The notes under the pieces: model-generated
The model's input: only the letters and a program-made list of their open reading frames with translations
Told to the model about the DNA's origin: nothing
The model's database searches: none
Source: Colwellia chukchiensis
Lineage (GTDB): Bacteria > Pseudomonadota > Gammaproteobacteria > Enterobacterales > Alteromonadaceae
Direction of reading: 5' to 3'
Length of the DNA stretch: 64,000 nt
Assembly: GCF_002104455.1 (NCBI RefSeq)
Contig: NZ_NBOC01000002.1
Span: forward strand, 104,369 to 168,368
Made by a program: the position numbers and the translations under genes
In this document: positions 1-7,576 of the stretch, piece by piece
How positions within the stretch are numbered: position 1 is the first letter of the stretch
How the letters are laid out: each line of letters opens with the position of its first letter

Positions 1-208
1 GTAAGTTAGAGAGCTCAATTTGGTCGCCATCAACAAGATAAATCGTGCCAACGCCTGCGGCATTTAAGTACAAGCTGACAGGATTACCTAAGCCACCCAG
101 ACCAATAATTAAAACTCGAGCATTTTTTATTGCTTGTTGGCCTTGATTGCCTATGCCTTTTAACATGGTTTGACGACTATAGCGTATTTGCTCTTGCGGA
201 CTAAGCAT
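1..208 (-). CDS. moeB: MoeB/ThiF-family adenylyltransferase, N-terminal part (runs off the window)
   Basis: The gene starts at 208 and continues leftward past base 1, so only about 69 residues are visible. They begin MLSPQEQIRYSRQ, followed by an ATP-binding Rossmann segment (ARVLIIGLGGLGNPVSLYLN) and VYLVDGD-type residues, typical of the E1-like MoeB/ThiF/HesA family. These enzymes adenylate the C-terminal glycine of a sulfur-carrier protein: MoaD for MoeB, ThiS for ThiF. The start overlaps the modC stop by 8 bases and the gene is last of a molybdenum operon in this window, which favours MoeB. The C-terminal zinc cysteines that would complete the case are outside the window, so ThiF cannot be excluded. 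Confidence 0.8.
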   Translation of the reverse strand, partial: MLSPQEQIRYSRQTMLKGIGNQGQQAIKNARVLIIGLGGLGNPVSLYLNAAGVGTIYLVDGDQIELSNL

Positions 209-1382
209 TGATAGAGGGCTCCGTATAATGATAACTATGCACCGCGTTGGCCTTAAATTGCAGATAGACGTTGTGCTCAACGGCAAGTGCCATACGTTTT
301 GCAGACCATAAGCTGATTTGGGCGTAAAACACTTGCTCGGCGACTTTTAAGGTCACTAACGCATGACGATGTCGATAGTGTATGGCGGTGATGGTGGCTG
401 ATAGATGATTGACAATTGAGCTGTGCTCGGGTTTGGTGGTGCTGATACTAATATCGCGCGCGTAAATAATGCAGGGTAGCTGTTGACCGATTAAGGGGGA
501 GTTTTCCTGTGCTTCAAGTAGCGGTAAGTAAATGCTTTGCGTTAGACTTTCAGCTGTTGCTAACTGTAACCGGCTTAAACCATACTCGACCAGATGCTCA
601 GCGACCGTGGCTGAGATACTGGTTAGTGGGTTAATTTCGCCGCGACTGTTTAAGTCATCAATGGCTCGATGAATTGTCACCGACGGACTGATTTTACCAG
701 CATTTACCGTTACGAGCTGATCAGCAATATATTGTAATTCACTTAAGCTATGGCTGACATAAAGCATTGGAAGCTTCATTTGTTGTTGAATATTTTTTAC
801 TATGGTTAACATCTGCGATTTAGTGTTTTTATCTAAGGCGCTAAAGGGTTCGTCCAACAGCAGTAATTTTGGCTCGGCCAGTAAAGCACGAGCAATAGAA
901 ACACGTTGTTTTTCACCGCCAGATAACTGATTAACGTTTTGATGCTGCATCGCGGTTAACTGTGTTAACGATAATATGTTTGCTATGCTTAATTGCCGAT
1001 GCTTTTGCCGCTTTGCACCATAGGCTAGGTTTTGGTAAACCGTCAAATGGGGAAATAAGCGACTGTCTTGAAAGACCAAGCCAACCTGTCTTCTTTCTGG
1101 TTTAACAAACAGCTTGGTATCGCTATCTTGTAATTGGCGTTCACTTAATGAGACTTGGCCAGTTGCGCGTTGCTCTAGTCCCGCAATAACTCGCAGCAAA
1201 GTTGATTTACCTGAGCCAGAAGGTCCGTAAATACCGGTAATACCGGTTATGCCAAGCGTTTGCTCAACGTCTAGGGTGATACTTTCAAAGCGCAACTGAA
1301 GCGTCAATTGTAGCTGTGCCAGTGCCGCTGCTTGATCACTGGTTTGATGTTGCAGACTTTTACTTGCCAAACTCATAGTCAT
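201..1382 (-). CDS. modC: Molybdate ABC transporter ATP-binding protein ModC
   Basis: This is the ATPase of the molybdate importer ModABC at the cytoplasmic face of the inner membrane. In 393 residues it shows Walker A GPSGSGKST (about 53-61), a Q-loop (VGLVFQD), the ABC signature LSGGEKQRV, Walker B LLLLDEPFSALD and the H-loop histidine in YVSHS. About 200 further residues include a C-terminal TOBE/Mop-like region (about 320-390) that binds oxyanions in this family. The N-terminus is some 20 residues longer than E. coli ModC. The ATG at 1382 overlaps the modB stop in an ATGA arrangement, indicating translational coupling. Gene order modA-modB-modC supports the call. Confidence 0.95.
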   Translation of the reverse strand: MTMSLASKSLQHQTSDQAAALAQLQLTLQLRFESITLDVEQTLGITGITGIYGPSGSGKSTLLRVIAGLEQRATGQVSLSERQLQDSDTKLFVKPERRQVGLVFQDSRLFPHLTVYQNLAYGAKRQKHRQLSIANILSLTQLTAMQHQNVNQLSGGEKQRVSIARALLAEPKLLLLDEPFSALDKNTKSQMLTIVKNIQQQMKLPMLYVSHSLSELQYIADQLVTVNAGKISPSVTIHRAIDDLNSRGEINPLTSISATVAEHLVEYGLSRLQLATAESLTQSIYLPLLEAQENSPLIGQQLPCIIYARDISISTTKPEHSSIVNHLSATITAIHYRHRHALVTLKVAEQVFYAQISLWSAKRMALAVEHNVYLQFKANAVHSYHYTEPSINA

Positions 1383-2077
1383 GACTTTTTCGCTCTGCGT
1401 GTTTTTTTATCGGCATTATTGCCTAATAAATACACCAGTGATAACAGCACTAATGAGGCAATTAGCAACCCAGCTGACAGGATATGAGCATTGGTATAGT
1501 TAAAAGCTTCCACATGGTCGAATAAGGCGATTGATAACACTCGCGTTTCACCGGGAATATTGCCACCTATCATTAATACCACGCCAAATTCACCAACGGT
1601 ATGGGCAAAACCTAATACGGTTGCAGTAACAAAGCTGGCTTTGGTTAACGGTAACACCACAGTAAAAAACCTATCTATGGGCCCCGCGCCTAACATAGCG
1701 GCGGCTTCAAGTTGTTGCTCGCCAAGCTGCTCAAAAGCTTTTTGTAATGGCTGAACCACAAAAGGTAAGGAGTAGAGTATTGAGCCGATGACAATGGCGC
1801 TAAAACTAAAAGCTAATTGGTTGCCGGTGGCGCTTTGCCAAAGTTGGCCTGGTAACGCGTTTGGTGAAAACGCCAATAGTAAATAAAAGCCCAACACAGT
1901 TGGCGGCAATACTAAAGGCAAGGCAACAATGGCTTCGAAAAACACTTTCCAGCGGCTTTGCCACTTTGCTAAGTACCAGGCTAGTGGTGTGCCTAACACC
2001 AGTAAAATAATGGTGGAGATGGCGGCCATTTTTAAGGTTGTGGTCAGTGCCAGTAAATCAGCAGACAGATCTGTCAT
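1379..2077 (-). CDS. modB: Molybdate ABC transporter permease ModB
   Basis: Inner-membrane permease of the molybdate importer, 232 residues from the chosen start. About five hydrophobic segments are visible, with the EAA loop (EAAAMLGAGPIDRFFTVVLPL) that contacts the ATPase. The reading frame extends to a TTG at 2101, but the ATG at 2077 lies just after the modA stop (TGATATG) and gives the usual family length. A GAGGG ribosome-binding sequence lies inside the end of modA. It sits between modA and modC, overlapping modC by 4 bases, as expected for a single transcript making a stoichiometric transporter. Confidence 0.95.
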   Translation of the reverse strand: MTDLSADLLALTTTLKMAAISTIILLVLGTPLAWYLAKWQSRWKVFFEAIVALPLVLPPTVLGFYLLLAFSPNALPGQLWQSATGNQLAFSFSAIVIGSILYSLPFVVQPLQKAFEQLGEQQLEAAAMLGAGPIDRFFTVVLPLTKASFVTATVLGFAHTVGEFGVVLMIGGNIPGETRVLSIALFDHVEAFNYTNAHILSAGLLIASLVLLSLVYLLGNNADKKTRRAKKS

Positions 2078-2078
2078 A

Positions 2079-2897
2079 TCAATGATGGCCCTCAATAGCA
2101 ACTTGGGTGTTGGCTGGCAAGTAGCCTAGTTGTTGCAGTTTTTCTTGGCTATTGGCTTGTAAAATAAAGGCGGTAATTTTTTCGGCAAGCGCCTGCTGTT
2201 GGCTTGATTTTAAGATCACTAATTGCTGGGCAATCGGTTGATAATAAGACGTTGGGATCAGCAAGCCTTGATAGTTGTTCATCAGCAACTGACTATACGC
2301 CACTATACCCAGTGGTACTGCCTGACTGCGCACTTGTTGAAACGTTTGGCTGATATTGATGCCGGTGATCAACTGGGCTTTAAGCGGTTGCCAACGTGAT
2401 AAATGCATTAAGGCTTGTTGCGCCGCTTTGCCATAGGGTGCAGTGTCAGGATTGGCAATGGCGAAATGTTGATGATAATTATCAAGCACGGCAAAGCTGT
2501 CAATGCGGTCGGTGGCTGACCATAAAGCAATTTGCCCGTAAGCATAGGTTTTTCGGCTATCGGCTAAGATCAAACCTGCTCTTTCTAGCAGCTCAGGACG
2601 TAAGGCGTCGGCAGATAAAAATATATCAAACGGCGCGCCATGTTTTATTTGTTGATAAATGGTGCCAGTTGCCGCGCTGATAATTTGCAGCTGAAACTGG
2701 TCTTTATTGGGTAAGTCAGCCATTAACAGCTCTAATGTGGCGGCAAAGTTGGCTGCTACCGCAATGCGTAAGGGCTTACTTTGCTGTGATTGCTCAATGG
2801 CGCTTAGCTGAGGTGTGGGCAGTAGCAGCGCCGTTATGCAGAGCGCGGCTAGCAAGCGAGCGCGTATTGTAGATAACAGAGACAATAAAGTGGTCAT
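2079..2897 (-). CDS. modA: Molybdate ABC transporter substrate-binding protein ModA
   Basis: Periplasmic molybdate-binding protein of ModABC, 272 residues. The N-terminus has a basic stretch followed by a hydrophobic core (LLAALCITALLL) and a likely signal peptidase site near residue 33. The mature part starts with LRIAVAANFAATLELL and has the GAPFDIFLSADALRPELL segment typical of ModA proteins. It directly follows moaB (20-base gap) and precedes modB. Its position downstream of cofactor-synthesis genes implies that molybdate uptake is transcribed together with molybdopterin assembly. Confidence 0.95.
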   Translation of the reverse strand: MTTLLSLLSTIRARLLAALCITALLLPTPQLSAIEQSQQSKPLRIAVAANFAATLELLMADLPNKDQFQLQIISAATGTIYQQIKHGAPFDIFLSADALRPELLERAGLILADSRKTYAYGQIALWSATDRIDSFAVLDNYHQHFAIANPDTAPYGKAAQQALMHLSRWQPLKAQLITGINISQTFQQVRSQAVPLGIVAYSQLLMNNYQGLLIPTSYYQPIAQQLVILKSSQQQALAEKITAFILQANSQEKLQQLGYLPANTQVAIEGHH

Positions 2898-2917
2898 AGC
2901 AACTAGCGATTGTTTTT

Positions 2918-3451
2918 TCAGTTACTTAGGTTAAGGTGGGGTACAAAGTTACATGGGCGATGGCTAGCATCAAGCTGCTCGGCAATTAATTTGTCCCATG
3001 CGGTTTTACAGGCGTTTGTTGACCCAGGCACAGATAAAATAACGGTGCCATTGGCCATGCCGCCAAAGGCGCGCGATTGAATAGTCGAGGTGCCAATTTC
3101 TGCTAACGAAATAGTGCGAAATACTTCGCCAAAGCCTTCAATGTTTTTGTCAAATAACGGCAGTAGCGCTTCAGGGGTGTTGTCTCTGGCGGTAAAACCT
3201 GTGCCACCTGTAGTTAAGATCACTTGTATATTCTCATCTGCGATCCATTGTGATACCACAGCGCGTAGTTGGTAAACATCGTCTTTTGAAATTGCTTTTG
3301 CCGCTAAGTGATGACCGGCGGCTTGTAAACGTTCAACCAGTGCTTGCCCTGAAGTATCGTTATGCTCTTCTCGGGTATCAGACACGGTTAAGACTGCGAT
3401 ATTAAGTGCTACGAATGCGTCGCCGCAGTGAATAGAGGAATTGCTAGACAT
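2918..3451 (-). CDS. moaB: Molybdopterin adenylyltransferase-type protein MoaB
   Basis: Member of the MoaB/Mog fold, 177 residues. After about 15 variable residues it reads LNIAVLTVSDTREEHNDTSG, then TTGGTGFTARDNTPEAL and VFSVPGSTNACK-like residues (here LSVPGSTNACKTAWDKL), the conserved molybdopterin-binding loops. The ending CNFVPHL also matches MoaB. The family adenylates molybdopterin before metal insertion by MoeA, although the role of E. coli MoaB itself is unsettled. The start at 3451 overlaps the mobA end by 8 bases, so it is part of the moaA-mobA-moaB-modABC transcript. MogA is the alternative name, but the TTGGTG/DNTPE context fits MoaB better. Confidence 0.9.
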   Translation of the reverse strand: MSSNSSIHCGDAFVALNIAVLTVSDTREEHNDTSGQALVERLQAAGHHLAAKAISKDDVYQLRAVVSQWIADENIQVILTTGGTGFTARDNTPEALLPLFDKNIEGFGEVFRTISLAEIGTSTIQSRAFGGMANGTVILSVPGSTNACKTAWDKLIAEQLDASHRPCNFVPHLNLSN

Positions 3452-4106
3452 GAGATTTCCTTTGCAAAGATAATAAATGGGTTGCCTGCTGCCATTGCTC
3501 AGGCGTGTTAGTGTTAAATAAGGTTTGGCTGTTTTTAGGCGCCAAAACAGTGTGAGGCACTTGCGCCAATAAACTGCGCACCGATGGGCCCGATAAATTA
3601 CGTTTTTGCTTGCCTAGTTCGCCGTTGGCTCTTGATGGAGCGTGATTGTTTCTCGCAACCGTTTTGTTTAACGCTTGTGTTAGCCGCTGTTGAAAAAATT
3701 GCGCTACGAATGCATTTACCGGTAAATATAACGGCAGGTAATGGTCATTAAAATAACAGGCGCGTTGGCTTAGTTCACCGGCTTGTTTTAAGGCGCTAAG
3801 TTCAGTAGCTGTCATAAGCGGTAAATCAACGGGTAAAATTAATAATGCTTGTGGTTGACACTGGCTAATAATACTTTGAATGCCGCCCAAGGGACCCAGG
3901 TTTGCCACAAGATCGTCAATACCATGCTCACCACCACTGACCACCACCTGCGAGCAGCCAGCGCCAGTTAGTACTGACTTACTATAGCTGAGCATGTCTT
4001 GGTTATGGCGTTGCAATTTGGCTTTGTTTTGCCCCATACGCGAGGACTTACCCCCAGCCAACACCACCCCTAAGCAGGATTGTAATACAGGTGTTGCTAC
4101 GTTCAT
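3444..4106 (-). CDS. mobA: Molybdenum cofactor guanylyltransferase MobA
   Basis: MobA transfers GMP from GTP to Mo-molybdopterin to form the guanine dinucleotide cofactor used by the DMSO reductase family. The 220-residue protein has the nucleotide-binding signature LAGGKSSRMGQNKA (about 16-29) and the LILPVDLPLMT segment carrying the metal-binding Asp, both diagnostic of MobA-type nucleotidyltransferases. A region rich in basic and polar residues at about 150-175 looks like a lineage-specific insertion. The ATG at 4106 overlaps the moaA stop (TAATG), showing tight coupling. Confidence 0.93.
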   Translation of the reverse strand: MNVATPVLQSCLGVVLAGGKSSRMGQNKAKLQRHNQDMLSYSKSVLTGAGCSQVVVSGGEHGIDDLVANLGPLGGIQSIISQCQPQALLILPVDLPLMTATELSALKQAGELSQRACYFNDHYLPLYLPVNAFVAQFFQQRLTQALNKTVARNNHAPSRANGELGKQKRNLSGPSVRSLLAQVPHTVLAPKNSQTLFNTNTPEQWQQATHLLSLQRKSHV

Positions 4107-5077
4107 TAACCACCCAACATGGCCAAGTTTTTCGTGGCACCGGTAAGTTTTTCATGTAAAAAGTGGGTTTGTTTTTTATCTGTCATCATGGCTGTGATCG
4201 CCGCTTTTAACGGCTCGACATCGTCACTTTGTAAATAGTCTTTTAATGATAAGCCTTGCTCAGTAAATAAACATAAATGCAACTTACCTAAAGAGCTGAT
4301 CCGTAAGCGGTTACAGCTGTGACAAAAGTCTTTCGAATAAGGCATGATTAAGCCAATTTTTCCGGCATACTCTGGGTGGTAAAACTCTTGTGCCGGCCCA
4401 GCCGCTTTGCCGTTAATCACAGGTAGCCAGCCATCTAAGATCAGATTTTGCTTTATCCGAGAGCCTTGCACATGCTGGGCATCAAAAAACGCTTGGTTAT
4501 CACCGGTTTGCATTAATTCAATAAAGCGCAAGGTAACCGGGGTGTCTTTTAACCAAGCCAGATAACTGGCAATGTCATAGCCATTGTATTCGCGCATTAA
4601 CACGGTATTAATTTTAATCTCGGTATTGCCCGCTGCCAGCGCCATATCAACGCCTTTAAGAATATGGTTGAGCTTGTCATGACCGGTAATGGCGTGAAAT
4701 TGTCTCGGATCTAAGCTGTCTATGCTGATGTTGATGGCATCAATGCCGGCATCGAGCCAAGCGGGTAAGTGTTCAGGTAGCTTGTAGCCGTTACTCGTGA
4801 TGGCAACTTTTTTAATGCCTGGCGTTTGCTTACATTGTGTAATAATTTCTGGCAGGTCTTTGCGCAGCGAAGGCTCACCGCCGGTGATACGAATTTTTTC
4901 AGTGCCCAGTTGTGAAAATGCCATCGCTATACGGCTAATTTCAGGCAGAGTGAGGAATTTTCTATCGTGATCACATTGATAGCCGTCGGGTAAACAATAG
5001 TTACAACGGAAATTGCATACGTCAGTAATAGATAGGCGCAAGTAATAAAACTTGCGTCCGAAGTTGTCTGTTAACAT
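4106..5077 (-). CDS. moaA: GTP 3',8-cyclase MoaA
   Basis: MoaA is a radical-SAM enzyme catalysing the first step of molybdopterin synthesis from GTP together with MoaC. The radical-SAM cluster motif CNFRCNYC lies at residues 21-28. The second [4Fe-4S] site is represented by the C-terminal segment CHSCNRLRISSLGKLHLC, and the chain ends in the conserved GG. The reading frame extends to a TTG at 5107, but the ATG at 5077 is preceded by GGAAAGGTG and aligns with E. coli MoaA (LTDAFARKFYYLRLS); I take 5077, giving 323 residues. A Moco-riboswitch-like leader covers this ribosome-binding site, so expression is probably repressed when cofactor is plentiful. moaC, moaD and moaE are not in the window. 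Confidence 0.96.
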   Translation of the reverse strand: MLTDNFGRKFYYLRLSITDVCNFRCNYCLPDGYQCDHDRKFLTLPEISRIAMAFSQLGTEKIRITGGEPSLRKDLPEIITQCKQTPGIKKVAITSNGYKLPEHLPAWLDAGIDAINISIDSLDPRQFHAITGHDKLNHILKGVDMALAAGNTEIKINTVLMREYNGYDIASYLAWLKDTPVTLRFIELMQTGDNQAFFDAQHVQGSRIKQNLILDGWLPVINGKAAGPAQEFYHPEYAGKIGLIMPYSKDFCHSCNRLRISSLGKLHLCLFTEQGLSLKDYLQSDDVEPLKAAITAMMTDKKQTHFLHEKLTGATKNLAMLGG

Positions 5078-5186
5078 GTCACCTTTCCAATGTCGGGAGG
5101 CAAACAAGTTTCCTTGTTAACCCTGGCAAACGCGCATTTTCAATGGGTTTGCGGCTATAGCAGCATGTCTGAACCTAATGCTCAAA
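5078..5186 (-). promoter_or_regulatory. Moco (molybdenum cofactor) riboswitch-like leader of moaA
   Basis: Read on the minus strand, this leader matches the E. coli moaA Moco RNA as I recall it. It has GAGCATTAGGTTCAG, then TGCTATAGCCG (E. coli TGCTTTGGCCG), then GCCAGGG, a hairpin ACAAG-GAAA-CTTGT, then GCCTCCCGACATTGGAAAGG ending 4 bases before the moaA ATG (E. coli GCCTCCCGTATCTGGAAAGG). The last block contains the moaA ribosome-binding site, so ligand-stabilised folding would block translation. A possible -35 (TTGACA, complement of 5318-5323) with an AT-rich -10 region lies upstream. Confidence rests on several conserved blocks in order; a covariance-model search was not run. Confidence 0.8.
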
Positions 5187-5474
5187 TTTAGCTAAGATAG
5201 CTCGGCGAAAATTTTGTCGGTTGAGGTTGTTTCGAAAGCGATGGCTCGCGAGCTAAGTTCAACTGACTCTTATGATTTCGTATTTTATATCATATAATCC
5301 AAGGATAGTATGATTAGTGTCAATATAATAGTTAAAGACCTTAGTTATGTTAGCAGCTTGTAATAAAAAATAAATTTTTTGCAGTGCAGGTGAATAAGCG
5401 CAAAATAGCGCTTCATTGCCGCCGTTCACATAGCAAGAGAATTCAAAACACAAATTAAATTGGAAGCGTTTATT
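5187..5474. other. Divergent intergenic region between moaA leader and moeA
   Basis: AT-rich spacer that must hold the promoters of both the leftward molybdenum operon and rightward moeA. A TTGACA-like hexamer on the minus strand (5318-5323) followed by ATTATATGATATAAAAT is the best candidate for the moaA promoter, although the spacing is not ideal. A 64-residue open frame on the minus strand (5259-5453) has no recognisable family and is probably chance. I saw no clear ModE or FNR palindrome. Confidence 0.4.
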
Positions 5475-6710
5475 ATGGTTGATTGTTGTTCCGCCCCTGG
5501 GTTAATGCCTTTTCAGCAAGCGTTAGAAACTATGCTTGCGGCGATCGAGCCGATTACCGATACTGAAACGATCACCCTGTCAGAGGGCTTGGGTCGGATT
5601 TTATCGTCAGACCTGAGTAGCCCGATTAATGTGCCGCCACATAACAATTCTGCAATGGATGGCTATGCGTTTGCACAGGCAAGCTTAGCCGAGCAAGATA
5701 GCTTGCATTTAGTTGGCCGATCCATGGCAGGTCAGCCCTTTCAAGGCGACTGCCAAGCGGGGCAATGTATCCGTATTATGACCGGAGCAAAAATGCCGGC
5801 GGGTTGTGATACCGTGCAAATGCAAGAAAACTGTGCCGTTTCGGATGATAAGGTAGAGTTTTTGGCTCAGCCTAAAGTTGGTGCGAACGTACGTTATGCA
5901 GGTGAAGATATTAAACAAGGGCAAGTTGTGTTTGCCAAAGGTCGGCGTTTATCTGCCATTGATCTTGGCGTTTTAGCGTCCTTGGGAATTAATCAGCTGC
6001 AGGTGTTTCGCAAACTCAAGGTGGCGTTAATTGCCACTGGTGATGAGTTAAAAGCATTAGGAGAGCCATTAAGCGAAGGCGATATTTTTGAAAGTAACAG
6101 TTATGCCTTAGCAGGCATGTTAAAAAACCTTAATGTCGAGGTAATCAACTTTGGCGTTATTATTGATGATGAAAGTGCCATCAAAAAAGCCTTTTTACAG
6201 GCTGACGAGCAAGCAGATGCCGTTATTTCCTCTGGCGGTGTTTCGGTTGGAGATGCTGACTATACCAAATTGGTTCTGGAGCAAATTGGTGAAGTTGGCT
6301 TTTGGAAAATAGCCATGAAACCGGGCAAGCCTTTTGCCTTTGGCAAGCTACCCAATAGTATATTTTTTGGCTTACCGGGTAATCCGGTTTCCGCTATGGT
6401 AACGGCTGATTTATTGGCCATGCCAGCCTTAATGAAACTGCAACATTGTCATGCTGCCCCAGCAATCACCTTAAAAGCAAAATGTAGTAGTGATTTAAGA
6501 AAGTCGCCAGGACGTATGGATTTTCAGCGTGGCATATTGTCTCAAGACAGCAATGGTGAGTTAACAGTTTCTAGCACCGGCAGCCAAGGCTCAGGTATTT
6601 TAACCAGTATTGCCGCGGCAAATTGTTATATTGTATTAGCGGCTGAACAAGGCAAGGTGCTCGCCGGTGAAACGGTTGATGTGCGCTTGTTTGAGCGCTT
6701 TTTCTCTTAA
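5475..6710 (+). CDS. moeA: Molybdopterin molybdenumtransferase MoeA
   Basis: MoeA inserts molybdate into adenylylated molybdopterin. From the ATG at 5475 the protein is 411 residues, the same length as E. coli MoeA; the frame also reaches a TTG at 5460, but a GGAAG ribosome-binding site sits 8 bases before the ATG. Conserved segments include NSAMDGYAF (N-terminal), IRIMTGAKMP, the GEDIKQGQ loop, ATGDEL, SSGGVSVGDADYTK and the GLPGNPVSA substrate loop. It is divergent from the moaA operon, so it may escape the riboswitch control seen there. An alpha/beta hydrolase gene follows after 30 bases and may be co-transcribed. Confidence 0.95.
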   Translation: MVDCCSAPGLMPFQQALETMLAAIEPITDTETITLSEGLGRILSSDLSSPINVPPHNNSAMDGYAFAQASLAEQDSLHLVGRSMAGQPFQGDCQAGQCIRIMTGAKMPAGCDTVQMQENCAVSDDKVEFLAQPKVGANVRYAGEDIKQGQVVFAKGRRLSAIDLGVLASLGINQLQVFRKLKVALIATGDELKALGEPLSEGDIFESNSYALAGMLKNLNVEVINFGVIIDDESAIKKAFLQADEQADAVISSGGVSVGDADYTKLVLEQIGEVGFWKIAMKPGKPFAFGKLPNSIFFGLPGNPVSAMVTADLLAMPALMKLQHCHAAPAITLKAKCSSDLRKSPGRMDFQRGILSQDSNGELTVSSTGSQGSGILTSIAAANCYIVLAAEQGKVLAGETVDVRLFERFFS

Positions 6711-6740
6711 ATAATCAATCTGAAATAACTAGGTAACAAG

Positions 6741-7499
6741 TTGGCAAAGACGCTGTATTTTATTCCAGGCACTATGTGTGATCAAAACTTGTGGCTGCCC
6801 ACGTGGCAGCTGCTGACTCAACAATGCCATGAAGATGTACAGTTTATCCCTTTGGTTATTCCCACTTCTGGCAGCATGGATGACATAGTGCGTGCCATGG
6901 CAAATAACATGGTTGCCGAGCAGGCAATATTAGTGGGGTTTTCTTTAGGTGGTTACCTAGCCAGTGCCATCGCGTTAAGGCTTGGCGATCGGCTTAAACA
7001 GCTTTTAGTGCTATCAAATTGCCCTAAAAACTTACCAAGCGCGGAAATCAAGCAACGCCAACGTACCCTTGCTTGGATAAAACAGCGGGGTTACGCGGGT
7101 ATCCCAAAAAAGCGGGTGGATGACTTACTCCACCCTGATATTCAACAGTTCAATAGCAATGGCTACCAAGAGATCAAGCAAACTATTATTGCCATGGACC
7201 AAACTCTTGGCGTTAAGGTGTTATTACAGCAACTGGCTGTTTCGGTGCAGCGGCCGAACTTATTGCCAGCGTTAGCGAAATTGAACTTGCCGATAAGTTT
7301 TATGGTTGGCGATGCCGATAATTTGGTTGTAAGTGCTGAGCTAAAAAAAGCCTGTGCTGGCACAGATAATATGAAGCTGATTAACGTGGCGAATACCGGC
7401 CACATGTTACCATTAGAGGCACCGCAGGCGCTAGCGAGTGTACTGCATGGCCTAATCACAGACTCAGATATTTTGCTGAATAATTCTGCTCAAGAATAA
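6741..7499 (+). CDS. Alpha/beta-fold hydrolase
   Basis: A 252-residue cytoplasmic protein of the alpha/beta hydrolase superfamily. It starts FIPGTMCDQNLW (oxyanion-hole region), has the nucleophile elbow GFSLGG (Ser at about 69), a likely acid in MVGDADNLV and the catalytic histidine in NTGHMLPLEAP. The N-terminal FIPGTMC..W resembles MenH/BioH-like small esterases, but the substrate cannot be read from the sequence. The start is TTG at 6741, preceded by AGGTAA. It lies 30 bases after moeA on the same strand; no functional link to molybdenum is evident. Confidence 0.8.
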   Translation: MAKTLYFIPGTMCDQNLWLPTWQLLTQQCHEDVQFIPLVIPTSGSMDDIVRAMANNMVAEQAILVGFSLGGYLASAIALRLGDRLKQLLVLSNCPKNLPSAEIKQRQRTLAWIKQRGYAGIPKKRVDDLLHPDIQQFNSNGYQEIKQTIIAMDQTLGVKVLLQQLAVSVQRPNLLPALAKLNLPISFMVGDADNLVVSAELKKACAGTDNMKLINVANTGHMLPLEAPQALASVLHGLITDSDILLNNSAQE

Positions 7500-7576
7500 A
7501 AACCACGCAACGCTGTGTTTGCCAAGGCGAAGCGTGTAAAATAGCGGCAATTAGATTTTACCTTAGGATTTTCACC

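Noticed and set aside
1205-1262. Tandem ACCGGTATT repeat in modC giving ITGITGI before the Walker A motif
   Set aside because: The length of this segment equals that of normal ModC proteins, so it is not an insertion.
5270-5300. ModE-like palindrome in the moaA-moeA spacer (TATTTTATATCATATAATC)
   Set aside because: AT-rich partial symmetry only; it does not fit the ModE consensus well and is just as likely promoter sequence.
5259-5453. 64-residue open frame on the minus strand upstream of moaA
   Set aside because: No ribosome-binding site or family resemblance; it lies in an AT-rich promoter/leader region.
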